Below, piece after piece: positions 48,487-57,309 of a stretch of 64,000 bases of DNA. The translations under genes and the position numbers were made by a program. The notes under the pieces were generated by a model. It was not told where the DNA came from, searched no databases, and saw only the letters and a program-made list of their open reading frames with translations. Numbering within the stretch: position 1 is the stretch's first letter; every line of letters begins with the position of its first letter. Origin of the DNA: JAVKFY01 sp040223615 (GTDB lineage Bacteria > Pseudomonadota > Alphaproteobacteria > GCA-2731375); contig JAVKFY010000021.1 of NCBI GenBank assembly GCA_040223615.1, positions 45,042 to 109,041 of the forward strand, given 5' to 3'.

Positions 48487-49452
48487 ATGACGAAGCTCTA
48501 TGTCGGTACCGCGGGCATGTCGGTCTGGTTTTCAGACGATGCCGGCGCGCACTGGGACCGGCCCTACAGCGAGAGCGGCCTGTACCTGGAAAGCCGGGTC
48601 TGGGCGCTGGCCAGCCACCCGAAGGCGCCGGGACGCGTCTATGCCGGCACCGACCGCGGCCTTTACCGGCTCGACGCGGCCGGCAAGAGGCGCAGGTGGA
48701 CGCACATGCCCTCGCCGATGGACACGCTCGACATCTGGGCGCTGGCGGTGGCGCCGCACGATCCCAAGCTGCTCCTCGCCGGCACCCACCCGGCGGGGCT
48801 TTACCTCAGCCGCGACGCCGGCAAGAGCTGGAAACGGCTGCGCTGCAAGTTCGCCGATCACTGCATCTTCATCGGCAAGCCGCGCGTCACCACCGTGGTG
48901 TTCGATCCGATCGACCCGAACTGGATGTGGGCCGGGGTCGAGATCGACGGCATCTACCGCTCCACCAATGGCGGCCGCACCTGGACCAAGCACGTCAACG
49001 GCCTGCGCACTGAGGATATCCACGGCCTGACGGTGATCGAGCACGACGGCCGCCGGCGCGTGCTGGCGACGCTGAACGCCGGCCTGCACATTTCCGACGA
49101 TGACGGCGAGAGCTGGGAATGGCGCAAGCTGCCGTCGAAGTGGCAGTACACGCGCACCACCTTGCCGATCAACGGTGGCAAGCGCCTGCTGCTGACCAAT
49201 GGCAACGGCCCGCCCGGCAATGACGGGCGCTTGCTGAAATCCGACGACGGCGGCGAGAGCTGGAGCGACGCCGGCCTGCCGACGCCGGTGAATTCCACGC
49301 CGTGGTGCATCACCGCCGATCCTGACGGCAAGCAGATCTTCGTGCTCTCCAACCTCGGCCAGATCTTCCAGTCCAAGAATGGCGGCCGCACCTGGAAGAA
49401 GCTCGACCGCGAGCTCGGCGAGATCCGCTCCGCCCTGCTGCAAGCGGCCTGA
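48487..49452 (+). CDS. Asp-box (BNR/YCF48-like) beta-propeller protein
   Basis: A 321-residue beta-propeller with Asp-box turns about every 45-50 residues: DAGAHWDRP, DAGKSWKRL, NGGRTWTKH, DDGESWEWR, DGGESWSDA and NGGRTWKKL. There is no signal peptide. This family is often labelled sialidase-like or photosystem II assembly factor-like, but catalytic residues of sialidases are not evident. Most members are uncharacterised. GGGAG precedes the ATG. The cyclase gene follows after 13 bases and is probably in the same operon. Confidence 0.78.
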   Translation: MTKLYVGTAGMSVWFSDDAGAHWDRPYSESGLYLESRVWALASHPKAPGRVYAGTDRGLYRLDAAGKRRRWTHMPSPMDTLDIWALAVAPHDPKLLLAGTHPAGLYLSRDAGKSWKRLRCKFADHCIFIGKPRVTTVVFDPIDPNWMWAGVEIDGIYRSTNGGRTWTKHVNGLRTEDIHGLTVIEHDGRRRVLATLNAGLHISDDDGESWEWRKLPSKWQYTRTTLPINGGKRLLLTNGNGPPGNDGRLLKSDDGGESWSDAGLPTPVNSTPWCITADPDGKQIFVLSNLGQIFQSKNGGRTWKKLDRELGEIRSALLQAA

Positions 49453-49465
49453 GCCCGGACGCCGG

Positions 49466-50707
49466 ATGGCAACTCGCGACAGTGCCGCGCTGACCGAATG
49501 GATCACGCGCGAGGGCCTGCGCGGTGCCGACGCCGCCGACCTGTTGCAGGGGTTCTGCGAACGGCTGGTCGCCGCCGGCGTGCCGCTGCTGCGCAGCCAC
49601 GTGGCGCAGAGCGCACGCCATCCCGTTCTGGGCGGCATCGGCTTCAACTGGCACCGCGACGGCACGAAAACGCCGCGCGAGGGCTACGACCACACGCCGA
49701 CGCCGCGCGAGCAATGGCGCTCCAGTCCGTTCTATTTCATGATGCGCGAAGGCCAGCCGGTGTTGCGTCGCGACTTGCGCCAGCCCCGCGCGAGCGGCGA
49801 ATTCCCATTGCTGGCCGAGCTCGCTGCCGCCGGCGGCACGGACTATTACGCCGTCACCGTGTCGTTCGACCGCGACGACGTGACGATGCCGGTCGACCCG
49901 AACAACCCACCCGCCGGCCTGATCGCGTCGTGGACCACCGACGCCGCCGATGGCTTTTCCGACGACCAGATCGCCTTGATCGACGAACTGCTGCCGGCGC
50001 TCGGCCTGGCGCTGAAGTCGGCGTCCGCCGACCGGCTGGCGCATGACCTGCTGGAGGCCTATCTTGGCCGCGACGCCGGCCGGCGGGTGTTGTCCGGCGA
50101 CCTGCGCCGCGGCTCGCTCGACGCCATCCGCGCGGTGATCTGGTGCTTCGACCTGCATGGCTTCACCAAGCTGGCCGAGACCACGCCGGCGCCGTTGCTG
50201 ATCGACATGCTGAACGACTATTTCGATGTCGTCGTCACCACGGTCGAGTCGCATGGCGGCGACGTGCTGAAGTTCATGGGCGACGGGCTGCTGGCGATCT
50301 TCCGCTTCGACGACAATGACGATGCCTGCTGCGATGCGCTGACCGCCGCCGACGAGCTGCGCGGCACCCTGGCCGAGGTCAACCGGCGACGTGCCGCCGC
50401 CGACCTGCCACGCGCCGGGTCGGCCATGGCGCTGCACCTGGGCGAGGTGATGTACGGCAATATCGGCGCCCGCCACCGGCTCGACTTCACCGTCATCGGC
50501 CCGGCGGTGAACATGGCCTCGCGTGTCCTCGACCTGTGCCGGCCGCTGGAGCACGACCTGCTGATCTCCGGCCCGCTGGCCGCCGCGGCGAAGCGCGATC
50601 GCGCCCGCATCGTGTCGATCGGCCGCTACGTGCTGCGCGGCGTGGCGGCACCGCAGGAGCTCTACACCCTGGTCGGACCGCAATACGCCGTGGGGGCCGC
50701 GCAATGA
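49466..50707 (+). CDS. Soluble class III adenylate/guanylate cyclase
   Basis: A 413-residue cytoplasmic cyclase. The first 190 residues form a regulatory region of the GAF-like type seen in rhizobial cyclases (SPFYFMMREGQPVLRRDL; ASWTTDAADGFSDDQIALIDELLPALGLALKS). The catalytic domain has CFDLHGFTKLAE and KFMGDGLLAIF (metal Asp residues) and RHRLDFTVIGPAVNMASRV. Its GPAVN replaces the more common GDAVN, a known variant in this subgroup. The ATG at 49466 is taken because upstream reading overlaps the propeller gene. The next gene overlaps by four bases (ATGA). Confidence 0.85.
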   Translation: MATRDSAALTEWITREGLRGADAADLLQGFCERLVAAGVPLLRSHVAQSARHPVLGGIGFNWHRDGTKTPREGYDHTPTPREQWRSSPFYFMMREGQPVLRRDLRQPRASGEFPLLAELAAAGGTDYYAVTVSFDRDDVTMPVDPNNPPAGLIASWTTDAADGFSDDQIALIDELLPALGLALKSASADRLAHDLLEAYLGRDAGRRVLSGDLRRGSLDAIRAVIWCFDLHGFTKLAETTPAPLLIDMLNDYFDVVVTTVESHGGDVLKFMGDGLLAIFRFDDNDDACCDALTAADELRGTLAEVNRRRAAADLPRAGSAMALHLGEVMYGNIGARHRLDFTVIGPAVNMASRVLDLCRPLEHDLLISGPLAAAAKRDRARIVSIGRYVLRGVAAPQELYTLVGPQYAVGAAQ

Positions 50708-51870
50708 CCGCGTCGCCGCTGGCCACACCGCTGCAACGCGCCAGGGCCCTGGCGCCCGCCCTGCAGGCCGCGTCGGACGAGATCGAGCGCACCCGTCGCA
50801 TCCCGCAACCGCTGCTGGGCCAGTTGCATGACGCCAACCTGTTCCGCCTGCTGCTGCCTAAAAGTTACGGTGGCGAGGCGGTCGATCCCTGGGTCTATTT
50901 CGACGCCGTCGCGGAAGTCGCGCGCCACGACGGTTCGGTCGCCTGGAACCTGTTCGTCGGTAACTCCTCCGCGCAGCTCGCCGCCTACCTGGAGCCGGAA
51001 GCGGCGCGGGCGATCTACGCCGAGCCGACCAGCCTGGTCGCCTGGGGGCCGCCGAACGGCACCCGGCTGAAGCAGGTGCCGGGCGGCTACCGCGCCACCG
51101 GGCGCTGGCACTATGCCAGCGGCTGCCGCCAGGCGACCTGGATGGGCGTGCACGACCTGGTGGAGAACGAGGACGGCGAGCTGCGCAAGCATCCCGACGG
51201 CCGGCCCTACATGCTCACGCTGCTGTTCCCGGTCGAGCAGGCGGAGATCCTCGATACCTGGGACACCATCGGCCTGCGCGGCACCGGCTCGGATTCCTAC
51301 GATCTGCACGACGTCTTCGTGCCGGAGACGTTCAGTTCCACCCGCGAGGACCTGAGCCTGCGCAAGGAGCCGGCGCCGCTCTACGCCTTCACCTGGTCCG
51401 GGCTCTATGCCGTCGGCGTGGCGGCGTGCGCCACCGGCATGGCGCGCGGCATGCTGGCGGCGCTGATCGAGCTGGCCAAGACCAAGACGCCGCGCGGCTT
51501 GTCGCGGCTGGCCGAGAGCCCGTCGCTGCAGCACCAGATCGCCCGTAGCGAGGCCCGGCTCGGTTCGGCCGAGGCCTTCGTCGTCGCCACCCTGCAGGAC
51601 GTGCGCACGCGCTGCGGCCCGGTCGACGCGGTCGAGGTGCCGGACCGCGCCGCGGTGCGCCTGGCCTGCACGCATGCCATCCATAGCGCCATCGAGATCG
51701 CCGACTTCGCTTACAAGCAGGCCGGCATCGACGCGATCTACCCGGCCAGCGTCTTCCAGCGCCGGTTCCGCGACATCCACACGCTCTCGCAGCAGATCCA
51801 GTCGCGCGATGCCCACTACGAAGCAGTGGGGCGGGTCCTGCTGGACCTCGCCCCACCGGTCTTCTGGTAA
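50704..51870 (+). CDS. Acyl-CoA dehydrogenase-fold flavin enzyme (second paralogue)
   Basis: A 388-residue protein of the same subgroup as the gene at 10645. Typical parts are LHDANLFRLLLPKSYGGEAVDPW, VARHDGSVAWNLFVG, GRWHYASGCRQATWMG and a C-terminal helical domain ending HTLSQQIQSRDAHYEAVGRVLL. The HTLSQQIQ segment is typical of flavin-dependent monooxygenases and related dehydrogenases. The ATG overlaps the cyclase TGA (ATGA), so translation is coupled to a cyclase, an odd pairing. Confidence 0.8.
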   Translation: MTASPLATPLQRARALAPALQAASDEIERTRRIPQPLLGQLHDANLFRLLLPKSYGGEAVDPWVYFDAVAEVARHDGSVAWNLFVGNSSAQLAAYLEPEAARAIYAEPTSLVAWGPPNGTRLKQVPGGYRATGRWHYASGCRQATWMGVHDLVENEDGELRKHPDGRPYMLTLLFPVEQAEILDTWDTIGLRGTGSDSYDLHDVFVPETFSSTREDLSLRKEPAPLYAFTWSGLYAVGVAACATGMARGMLAALIELAKTKTPRGLSRLAESPSLQHQIARSEARLGSAEAFVVATLQDVRTRCGPVDAVEVPDRAAVRLACTHAIHSAIEIADFAYKQAGIDAIYPASVFQRRFRDIHTLSQQIQSRDAHYEAVGRVLLDLAPPVFW

Positions 51871-51911
51871 GAGGACGGTTGCAACGGCCGAAAGCGGTGG
51901 CCGATCCTCTT
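51869..51911. terminator. Probable bidirectional terminator between convergent genes
   Basis: AAGAGGA (51869-51875) and TCCTCTT (51905-51911) are perfect arms. Inside them, CGGCC and GGCCG form a second stem around GAAAGCGGT. The structure sits just after the flavin enzyme stop, between two convergent genes. The final CTCTTGGTTCCCCTCT is moderately T-rich on the plus strand. Confidence 0.5.
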
Positions 51912-51937
51912 GGTTCCCCTCTCTAGGAGACGCTTTC

Positions 51938-52954
51938 CTACGCCTGTTGGCGGGCTTTCTCCTCCGCCGCGTCGGCGGCAGCGCGGGCCGCTTCGGCGGC
52001 AGCGCCCTCGACCCGCTTGGCGGCATCGGTCGCCATGTTTACCGCGCCCTTGCGCAGCCGCTGGGCATGCTCGCTGATATAGCGATCTTCCACTCGCGAC
52101 GTCGGAATCAGCGCGCCCAGCAACGCGCCGGCGACGACACCGATCGCGCCGGCAACCAGCGGCTCGGCGTGGTACAGCTCGCTGGTGCGCTCCTGCGCAC
52201 GCTCGGCGCGATCGCGCATCAGGCGGGTCTGCTCGTCGATCGCCTCGCGGCCGCGGTGGTAGGTATCGCGGGCGCGGCCGCCGAGTTCGTCGGCCTTGGC
52301 GCGCGCCTGCTGGCCCATCGAGCGGGCCTCGTCACGCAGCGCACGCGCGCGTGACTTCGCGCGCTCGCGCAGGTCGGCGATGTTGGCCTCCGTCTGACGC
52401 ACGTGGTCGTCGACCCGCGCCTTGAACTTGTCGGCGGCCTCTCCAGCCTCGCGCTGCAGCGACAACGCACTGGCCTTGGCTTCGGTGACACGCGCGTCGA
52501 AGCTGCCGTCGTCATCCTGCGGCTCGCGCTTCACCTTGCCAGCGGCGATCTGCGCCCGGCGCAGCGCCGCTTCGTCCTCGGCATAAAGTTCCGTCACCCA
52601 CTCTTCGTGGCCGGCCGCGTAGTCCTCGGCCCAGGGATAGTAGTCGGCGGCGCTGGGGCGCGACGCCGGTGCCGGGGCGGACGACGACGACGACGACCGC
52701 GCCGAGGCGATCAGCCAGGCCAGGCCGACGCCGGTGACGGCGAGTGGCAGGGGGTTGTCCTTGGCGATCTGAACCAGTTTGTTAGCCATGTCTTTTGCTC
52801 CATCTTTCACGTCATCGGACTTCAGGTAGCCGATGGCTTTATCCATGAGCTCGCCTGGCGACAGGCGCTCTTGAAGTTCATCTATGGTTTCGCCGAGCGC
52901 GGCCCGGTCGTGGGCTAGTCGGCTTTCGATTTGTTCAGGCGTTTCGTCGCTCAC
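51938..52954 (-). CDS. DUF3618-domain membrane-associated protein
   Basis: A 338-residue protein. The N-terminal DUF3618 domain reads EQIESRLAHDRAALGETIDELQERLSP. A membrane segment follows (LPLAVTGVGLAWLIAS, about 68-84), then a long Ala/Arg/Glu-rich helical, coiled-coil-like part (about 150-260). A second hydrophobic segment, LVAGAIGVVAGALLGALIP, lies near 277-295. Related to the YqjD/ElaB-type membrane proteins found in stationary-phase and envelope-stress clusters. The ATG overlap of four bases with the upstream gene indicates an operon of three genes. Confidence 0.78.
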   Translation of the reverse strand: MSDETPEQIESRLAHDRAALGETIDELQERLSPGELMDKAIGYLKSDDVKDGAKDMANKLVQIAKDNPLPLAVTGVGLAWLIASARSSSSSSAPAPASRPSAADYYPWAEDYAAGHEEWVTELYAEDEAALRRAQIAAGKVKREPQDDDGSFDARVTEAKASALSLQREAGEAADKFKARVDDHVRQTEANIADLRERAKSRARALRDEARSMGQQARAKADELGGRARDTYHRGREAIDEQTRLMRDRAERAQERTSELYHAEPLVAGAIGVVAGALLGALIPTSRVEDRYISEHAQRLRKGAVNMATDAAKRVEGAAAEAARAAADAAEEKARQQA

Positions 52955-53331
52955 TGCACCTTCTCCTTCAGGAACTGGGCATCGGTGCGGACCGATTGCG
53001 CGGTGCGGCTGGGCGCCAGCTCGCGGGCCGTCATCTGCGACTTCGCAACCGACACCAGGATGGCGGCCACGGCCAGCGCGGCCACGCCGACGATGAGCGA
53101 GGCGAGCCAGGCGTCCATGTACTGGCCCAGCGCCGCGGCGGCGGCGAACAGCACGATCACGATACCGCCGATCGCGAAGGCCAGCGCACCGGCGAGCAGG
53201 CCGGCCGCCGCCTTCACGATATTGAGCTTTTCCGACGTTTCCGCCCGCGCCAGCCGGACTTCGTCGCGGACCAGGTTGCCGACTTGCTCGATCAGATCCC
53301 GCATCAGCTCGGGCAGCGACCGGTCACCCAT
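52951..53331 (-). CDS. Holin-X/YqjE-like (DUF1469) membrane protein
   Basis: A 126-residue protein with an amphipathic N-terminus (LPELMRDLIEQVGNLVRDEVRLARAE) and two membrane segments (AGLLAGALAFAIGGIVIVLFAAAAALG and ASLIVGVAALAVAAILVSVA). This is the usual form of the putative Actinobacterial Holin-X/YqjE family. Despite the name, no phage context is present. It lies between the DUF3618 gene and a third helical membrane-protein gene, the same layout as yqjD-yqjE-type clusters. The start overlaps the upstream stop by one base. Confidence 0.8.
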   Translation of the reverse strand: MGDRSLPELMRDLIEQVGNLVRDEVRLARAETSEKLNIVKAAAGLLAGALAFAIGGIVIVLFAAAAALGQYMDAWLASLIVGVAALAVAAILVSVAKSQMTARELAPSRTAQSVRTDAQFLKEKVQ

Positions 53332-53888
53332 CAGACTGTCCCGCTGCGCTCGTCGATGCCGGCATAGTGGGGCGCGCCGACCTCTACGTCGGGCCCTTTG
53401 GTGGCGGTACCCGGCTCCGCCCCGTTGGCGCGTCCGGCGTAGGGCGCGTCCTCTTGGCTGTCCCGGCCAGGAAGGTCGTCACGCGCGCTGGCGCCGGGCG
53501 GCGCGCTGCGCATCAGCCGGCCGACGGCGAGGCCGACCATCACCGCCGCACCCATGAACAGCAGCGGCTGTTCATGCGCGAACCGTTCGACGTCGGACTT
53601 CAAGCCGCTGAAGCCCTTCTGCCGCGCCGAGTTCGACATGTCATGGATCGAGCGGCCGAGGCTGTCAGCCGCGTCGGCGAGCCAATCCTCCTGGCCGCGC
53701 AGCGAACTGCCGGCGGACTGCACTGCATCGGCGACGCGGTCGACGCGCTCGCCGATCTCCTGGGTCGTTTCCTCGGCCTTCGCCTGTGCCGCGCGCTTCA
53801 ATGCATCGGCGCCCTCGGCGGCACGCTGCTTCATCTCGCCAGCCGCGTCGGCAATTTCGTCGCCGGCGGCTCCGTTTTGCTTCGCCAT
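53331..53888 (-). CDS. DUF883/YqjD-like helical membrane protein
   Basis: A 185-residue protein. A strongly helical, charged N-terminal part (EIADAAGEMKQRAAEGADALKRAAQAKAEETTQEIGERVDRV) is followed by one membrane segment (LLFMGAAVMVGLAVGRLM) and a disordered Gly/Asp-rich tail. It resembles YqjD/ElaB-type proteins, some of which bind ribosomes at the inner membrane. AGGAGG lies eight bases before the ATG. It is the first gene of the three-gene leftward operon. Confidence 0.65.
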   Translation of the reverse strand: MAKQNGAAGDEIADAAGEMKQRAAEGADALKRAAQAKAEETTQEIGERVDRVADAVQSAGSSLRGQEDWLADAADSLGRSIHDMSNSARQKGFSGLKSDVERFAHEQPLLFMGAAVMVGLAVGRLMRSAPPGASARDDLPGRDSQEDAPYAGRANGAEPGTATKGPDVEVGAPHYAGIDERSGTV

Positions 53889-54024
53889 ATCCTGACCTCC
53901 TGTGTCCGCTACCTTTGGCCGGCATCTGCCGCCGTGCCTCGCGGAAAGGAACGATCCCGGACTTCGTGCAGTTCCAGACCAACGCGACGAAGGTGCATTT
54001 CGTCGGTGCACCGGGAGGTCGAAG

Positions 54025-55008
54025 ATGACGACAGGGGCTAGCGAACCGGCCGATTCCGCCGCATTGGGACGCGGTCGGTCGAGCCAGACGCCGGCAGCGA
54101 TCCCGGCGAGTGGCTGGCGCGACATCCTGGCGCGCACGTTCCGCGCGATCTCCAAGGACTATGTCAGCCTGGTCGCGGCCGGCATGGCGTTCTACACCAT
54201 GCTGGCGATCTTTCCCGGACTCACCGCGTTGGCCTCGCTGTACGGCATCTTCGCCGATCCCGCCGACATGCAGGCCCACCTGCAGACGATGGCGGGGGTG
54301 ATGCCGGCCGGAGCGATGTCGATCATCGACGGCCTGATGGACCGCTTGGCGCAGGAAGAGCGACAGTCGCTCGGCCTGTCGGCGCTGTTCAGCCTGGCGC
54401 TGGCGATCTGGGGTTCGACCAAGGGCGTGAAGGCCTTCATCGCGGCGATGAACATCGCCTATGAGGAAGAGGAGAAGCGCGGCTTCCTGGCACTCAACCT
54501 GACGGCCCTGGCGCTGACCGGGTTCCTTGTCGTGCTGGCGCTGCTGTCGCTTTTGACCGTGCTGGTGGTGCCGGCGGCGCTGGAGTTGCTGCCGGTGCCG
54601 GCGCGCACCGACGAACTGATGACCATCTTGCGCTGGCCGGCGATCGCATTGATCTTCATGTTCATGCTCGCGGTGCTTTACCGCTACACCCCATCGCGCA
54701 GCGACGCCAAGTGGGCTTGGGTCTCGACCGGCTCGATCGTCGCCGTCGTCCTGTGGCTGGTGGCCTCGATGGCGTTCTCGATCTACGTGCGCAACTTTGC
54801 CAACTACGACGAGAGCTACGGCTCGGTCGGTGCCGTGGTGGCGCTGCTGATGTGGCTGTGGCTCAGCGCCTACGTCATGGTCATGGGTGCGGAGTTGAAC
54901 GCCGAGGCCGAGCGCCAGACCCGCCGCGACACGACCGTCAATCCGGAACGTCCAATGGGCGAACGCGGTGCCCACGCCGCCGACACGCTGGGCAAATCCC
55001 GGAACTAA
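54025..55008 (+). CDS. YihY/BrkB family inner-membrane protein
   Basis: A 327-residue polytopic protein with about six membrane segments. The family motif reads LVAAGMAFYTMLAIFPGLTALASLYGIF; later motifs are LSLALAIWGSTKGVKAFIAAMNIAYEEEEKRGF and SYGSVGAVVALLMWLWLSAYVMVMGAELNAEAER, the diagnostic C-terminal segment. Older annotations call it ribonuclease BN, which is incorrect for this family; its function is unsettled. The start at 54025 has GGGAGG six bases upstream. It is divergent from the helical-protein operon. Confidence 0.9.
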   Translation: MTTGASEPADSAALGRGRSSQTPAAIPASGWRDILARTFRAISKDYVSLVAAGMAFYTMLAIFPGLTALASLYGIFADPADMQAHLQTMAGVMPAGAMSIIDGLMDRLAQEERQSLGLSALFSLALAIWGSTKGVKAFIAAMNIAYEEEEKRGFLALNLTALALTGFLVVLALLSLLTVLVVPAALELLPVPARTDELMTILRWPAIALIFMFMLAVLYRYTPSRSDAKWAWVSTGSIVAVVLWLVASMAFSIYVRNFANYDESYGSVGAVVALLMWLWLSAYVMVMGAELNAEAERQTRRDTTVNPERPMGERGAHAADTLGKSRN

Positions 55009-55100
55009 ACGGTCACCGACTCTGCATCCTTGACGTATCCGCCGCGGTGCGGGACAGGTTAGTATTAATTTGTCATAAGCTAAATCAGTGGGAGGTGACC

Positions 55101-56597
55101 ATGTCTACATTTCTGAGCGAGGAGCAGAAACGAGCGTTGCATCCGGCCCAGACCACGGCTTTCCGCGCGCCGGTGCCGACGCAGATGATCTCCAACGGCG
55201 AGTTCACGCCGTTGCCGCAGAGCGAGCGCCAGCGCCAGGTGGAGGCCCGCGTCAAGGCGCTGGCCGACGAGCATGGCCGCAAGCAGGGGCTGAGCCGGCG
55301 CGGCTTCCTGGCCTCCGCGTCCGGCATGGCCGCGGCGTTCGTGGCGATGAACGAGGTCTTCGGCCCGGTGTTCAAGGTCAGCGAGGCCGAGGCGGCCGAC
55401 CGCGACATGGCGATGGCGCGCGCCGACGGCCTGGCCGGCCAGTTCATCTTCGACGACCAGACCCACTTCGTGCATGACGGCTTCGAACAGGAGGGCCTGC
55501 TCGGCCTGGCCCAGTTCGCGGCCGAGAACTGGAACCCGGGCTTGAAGGACGAGCAGCTCTCGCTCGCCTACTACAAGTTCGAGAACTACATGCGCCAGAT
55601 ATTCTTGAACTCCGACACCAAGATCGCGCTGCTGTCGGGCGCGCCGTTCGACGACCCGGACTGGTGGCTGCTGTCCAACGACCAGATCGTTGACACCGTC
55701 GATGCGGTGAACAACCTCGCCGGCACCCGCCGCATGCTCGGCCACTTCGTCATCACGCCGGGCCAGGACGGCTGGATGGATGCCGTCGACGCGGTGCTCG
55801 ACAATCCGCGCCACCACGGCTGGAAGGGCTACACCATCGGCGATCCGCTGTCGGCCGGGACCAAGCACCCGTGGCGGCTGGACGACGAGAAGCTGATGTA
55901 TCCGTTCTACGAGAAGGCGGTGAAGTCGGGCATCCGCAACATCGCCCTGCACAAGGGGCTGATGCCGGCGGACTACGAGACCTCCTGGGCCAACGTCTGG
56001 CAGCACAACACGCACTGGGACATCGCCAAGGCGGCGAAGGACTGGCCGCAGCTCAACTTCATCATCTATCACGGCTGCCTGCGTCCGTTCCTGGAGACGC
56101 CGGACGCGGCGATGGCCGAGTTCGAGCAGACCGGCGAGATCAAGTGGGCGACCGATCTCGCCCGCATCCCGCAGGAGCATGGCGTGAGCAATGTCTACGC
56201 CGAGCTCGGCACCTCCTTCGCGATGTCGGCGACCGCCGATCCGAACTTCGCCGCCGCCCTGGTCGGCACCTACATCAAGCACATGGGCGTCGACCATGTG
56301 ATCTGGGGTACCGACTCGGTGTGGTACGGCTCGCCGCAGTGGCAGATCGAGGCGATGCGCCGGCTGGAGATCCCGGCGGCGATGCAGAAGAAGCACGGCT
56401 TCGCGCCGCTGGGCGAAGCCGACGGCTTCGTCAAGTCGACGATCTTCGGCCACAACTCGGCGCGGCTGTTCAACATCAACCTGCGTGCCGACGTGGCGCC
56501 GATGCAGAACGACGGCATCGCCAAGCTGAAGCACGACTTCGCCGCCCGCGAGAACCTGCGCGACAACGCCGCCTACGGCTTCGTCGCTCGCGGTTAA
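55101..56597 (+). CDS. Amidohydrolase-2 family metal-dependent hydrolase with Tat-like signal
   Basis: Encodes 498 residues. An unusually long N-region (about 64 residues) precedes a twin-arginine motif SRRGFLASASGMAAAFVAMNE (Arg66-Arg67), so the protein may be exported folded. The TIM-barrel amidohydrolase domain follows, with FIIYHGCLRPFLETP and the C-terminal metal Asp in WGTDSVWYGSPQWQ. The N-terminal HxH-type site is degenerate (TDQTHFVHDG-like). GGGAGGTGACC precedes the ATG, and an AT-rich promoter-like stretch lies at 55050-55090. Substrate unknown; a decarboxylase or hydrolase is possible. A strong terminator follows. Confidence 0.82.
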   Translation: MSTFLSEEQKRALHPAQTTAFRAPVPTQMISNGEFTPLPQSERQRQVEARVKALADEHGRKQGLSRRGFLASASGMAAAFVAMNEVFGPVFKVSEAEAADRDMAMARADGLAGQFIFDDQTHFVHDGFEQEGLLGLAQFAAENWNPGLKDEQLSLAYYKFENYMRQIFLNSDTKIALLSGAPFDDPDWWLLSNDQIVDTVDAVNNLAGTRRMLGHFVITPGQDGWMDAVDAVLDNPRHHGWKGYTIGDPLSAGTKHPWRLDDEKLMYPFYEKAVKSGIRNIALHKGLMPADYETSWANVWQHNTHWDIAKAAKDWPQLNFIIYHGCLRPFLETPDAAMAEFEQTGEIKWATDLARIPQEHGVSNVYAELGTSFAMSATADPNFAAALVGTYIKHMGVDHVIWGTDSVWYGSPQWQIEAMRRLEIPAAMQKKHGFAPLGEADGFVKSTIFGHNSARLFNINLRADVAPMQNDGIAKLKHDFAARENLRDNAAYGFVARG

Positions 56598-56614
56598 CCC
56601 GGGTACGACATCGA

Positions 56615-56644
56615 AACGGGGCCGGGCGGTCGCCCGGCCCCGTT
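56615..56644. terminator. Strong bidirectional terminator
   Basis: Perfect 14-base GC-rich arms (56615-56628 and 56631-56644) with a two-base centre form a long hairpin between the convergent amidohydrolase and cytochrome c genes. The tail TGTCGTT follows on the plus strand. It starts 17 bases after the amidohydrolase stop and ends six bases before the cytochrome stop. Confidence 0.85.
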
Positions 56645-56649
56645 GTCGT

Positions 56650-57078
56650 TCATCGCCGGTGTTTGGCCACCTTCTCCAGGTATTCGATCACCACCGCCCG
56701 CTTCTCGGGCTTGAGCTTCAGGAACATGTAGGAGCCCTTGATCATGGCCTGGCTGTTGGCGAGCCAGACATCCAGGCTCGGTGCATCCCAGACGATACCG
56801 GGCGCGGCCTTGCGCATGGCGTTGGAATAGCGATAGCCGCCGATCGTGCCGGCCGGCCGGCCGAAGATGCCGGTCAGGTTCGGACCCAGCGGCGACATCA
56901 CCGCCGGCCAGATGCGTCCGTCGATGCCATGGCGCGATAGCTGCTCGGTGATCTGGCCGTGGCACTTGCCGCAGACCGCGGTGTAGGTCGCACGGCCCTC
57001 CTCTAGCGAGGCCGCGCCGGCCGGGCTGACTGCGAAGCCCAGCGCAGCGACCAGCGCGGCCCGCATCGTCATCCCCAT
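56650..57078 (-). CDS. Periplasmic class I cytochrome c
   Basis: A 142-residue c-type cytochrome with a signal peptide (MGMTMRAALVAALGFAVSPAGA), heme-binding CGKCH (Cys36, Cys39, His40) and a probable sixth ligand Met in KGSYMFLKL. The layout matches the soluble cytochrome c-550/c2 type, which carries electrons in the periplasm. GGGAG lies upstream of ATG 57078; an adjoining GTG could also start. It converges with the amidohydrolase gene, and an oxidase partner is not adjacent. Confidence 0.88.
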   Translation of the reverse strand: MGMTMRAALVAALGFAVSPAGAASLEEGRATYTAVCGKCHGQITEQLSRHGIDGRIWPAVMSPLGPNLTGIFGRPAGTIGGYRYSNAMRKAAPGIVWDAPSLDVWLANSQAMIKGSYMFLKLKPEKRAVVIEYLEKVAKHRR

Positions 57079-57309
57079 CACGAATTCTCCCTTGCCGTGG
57101 TCGGGGCGGAGACGCTTTCTGGATTAAGGCTCGCATGCGACGCGACGACAACGCCAGATGTTATGTCATGGCGGGATCGCGCTGCGCGGCGGCGCTCGCC
57201 GTGCAGCTTCGCGAGCGCCCGGGCGGCTCTTGACCATAATCATCCGCGGTGGCTTGTTCGCGGTCGGCCGGACCGTTAACCTTAATCGCGAGGGCGCAAG
57301 GGGCGAGCA

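Noticed and set aside
52951..53331. Phage holin suggesting a prophage
   Set aside because: No phage structural, integrase or lysis genes are nearby. The neighbours match a YqjD/YqjE-like envelope cluster.
53902..54024. N-terminal extension of the YihY/BrkB protein
   Set aside because: The residues are not conserved-looking, and the ATG at 54025 has a GGGAGG site at good spacing.
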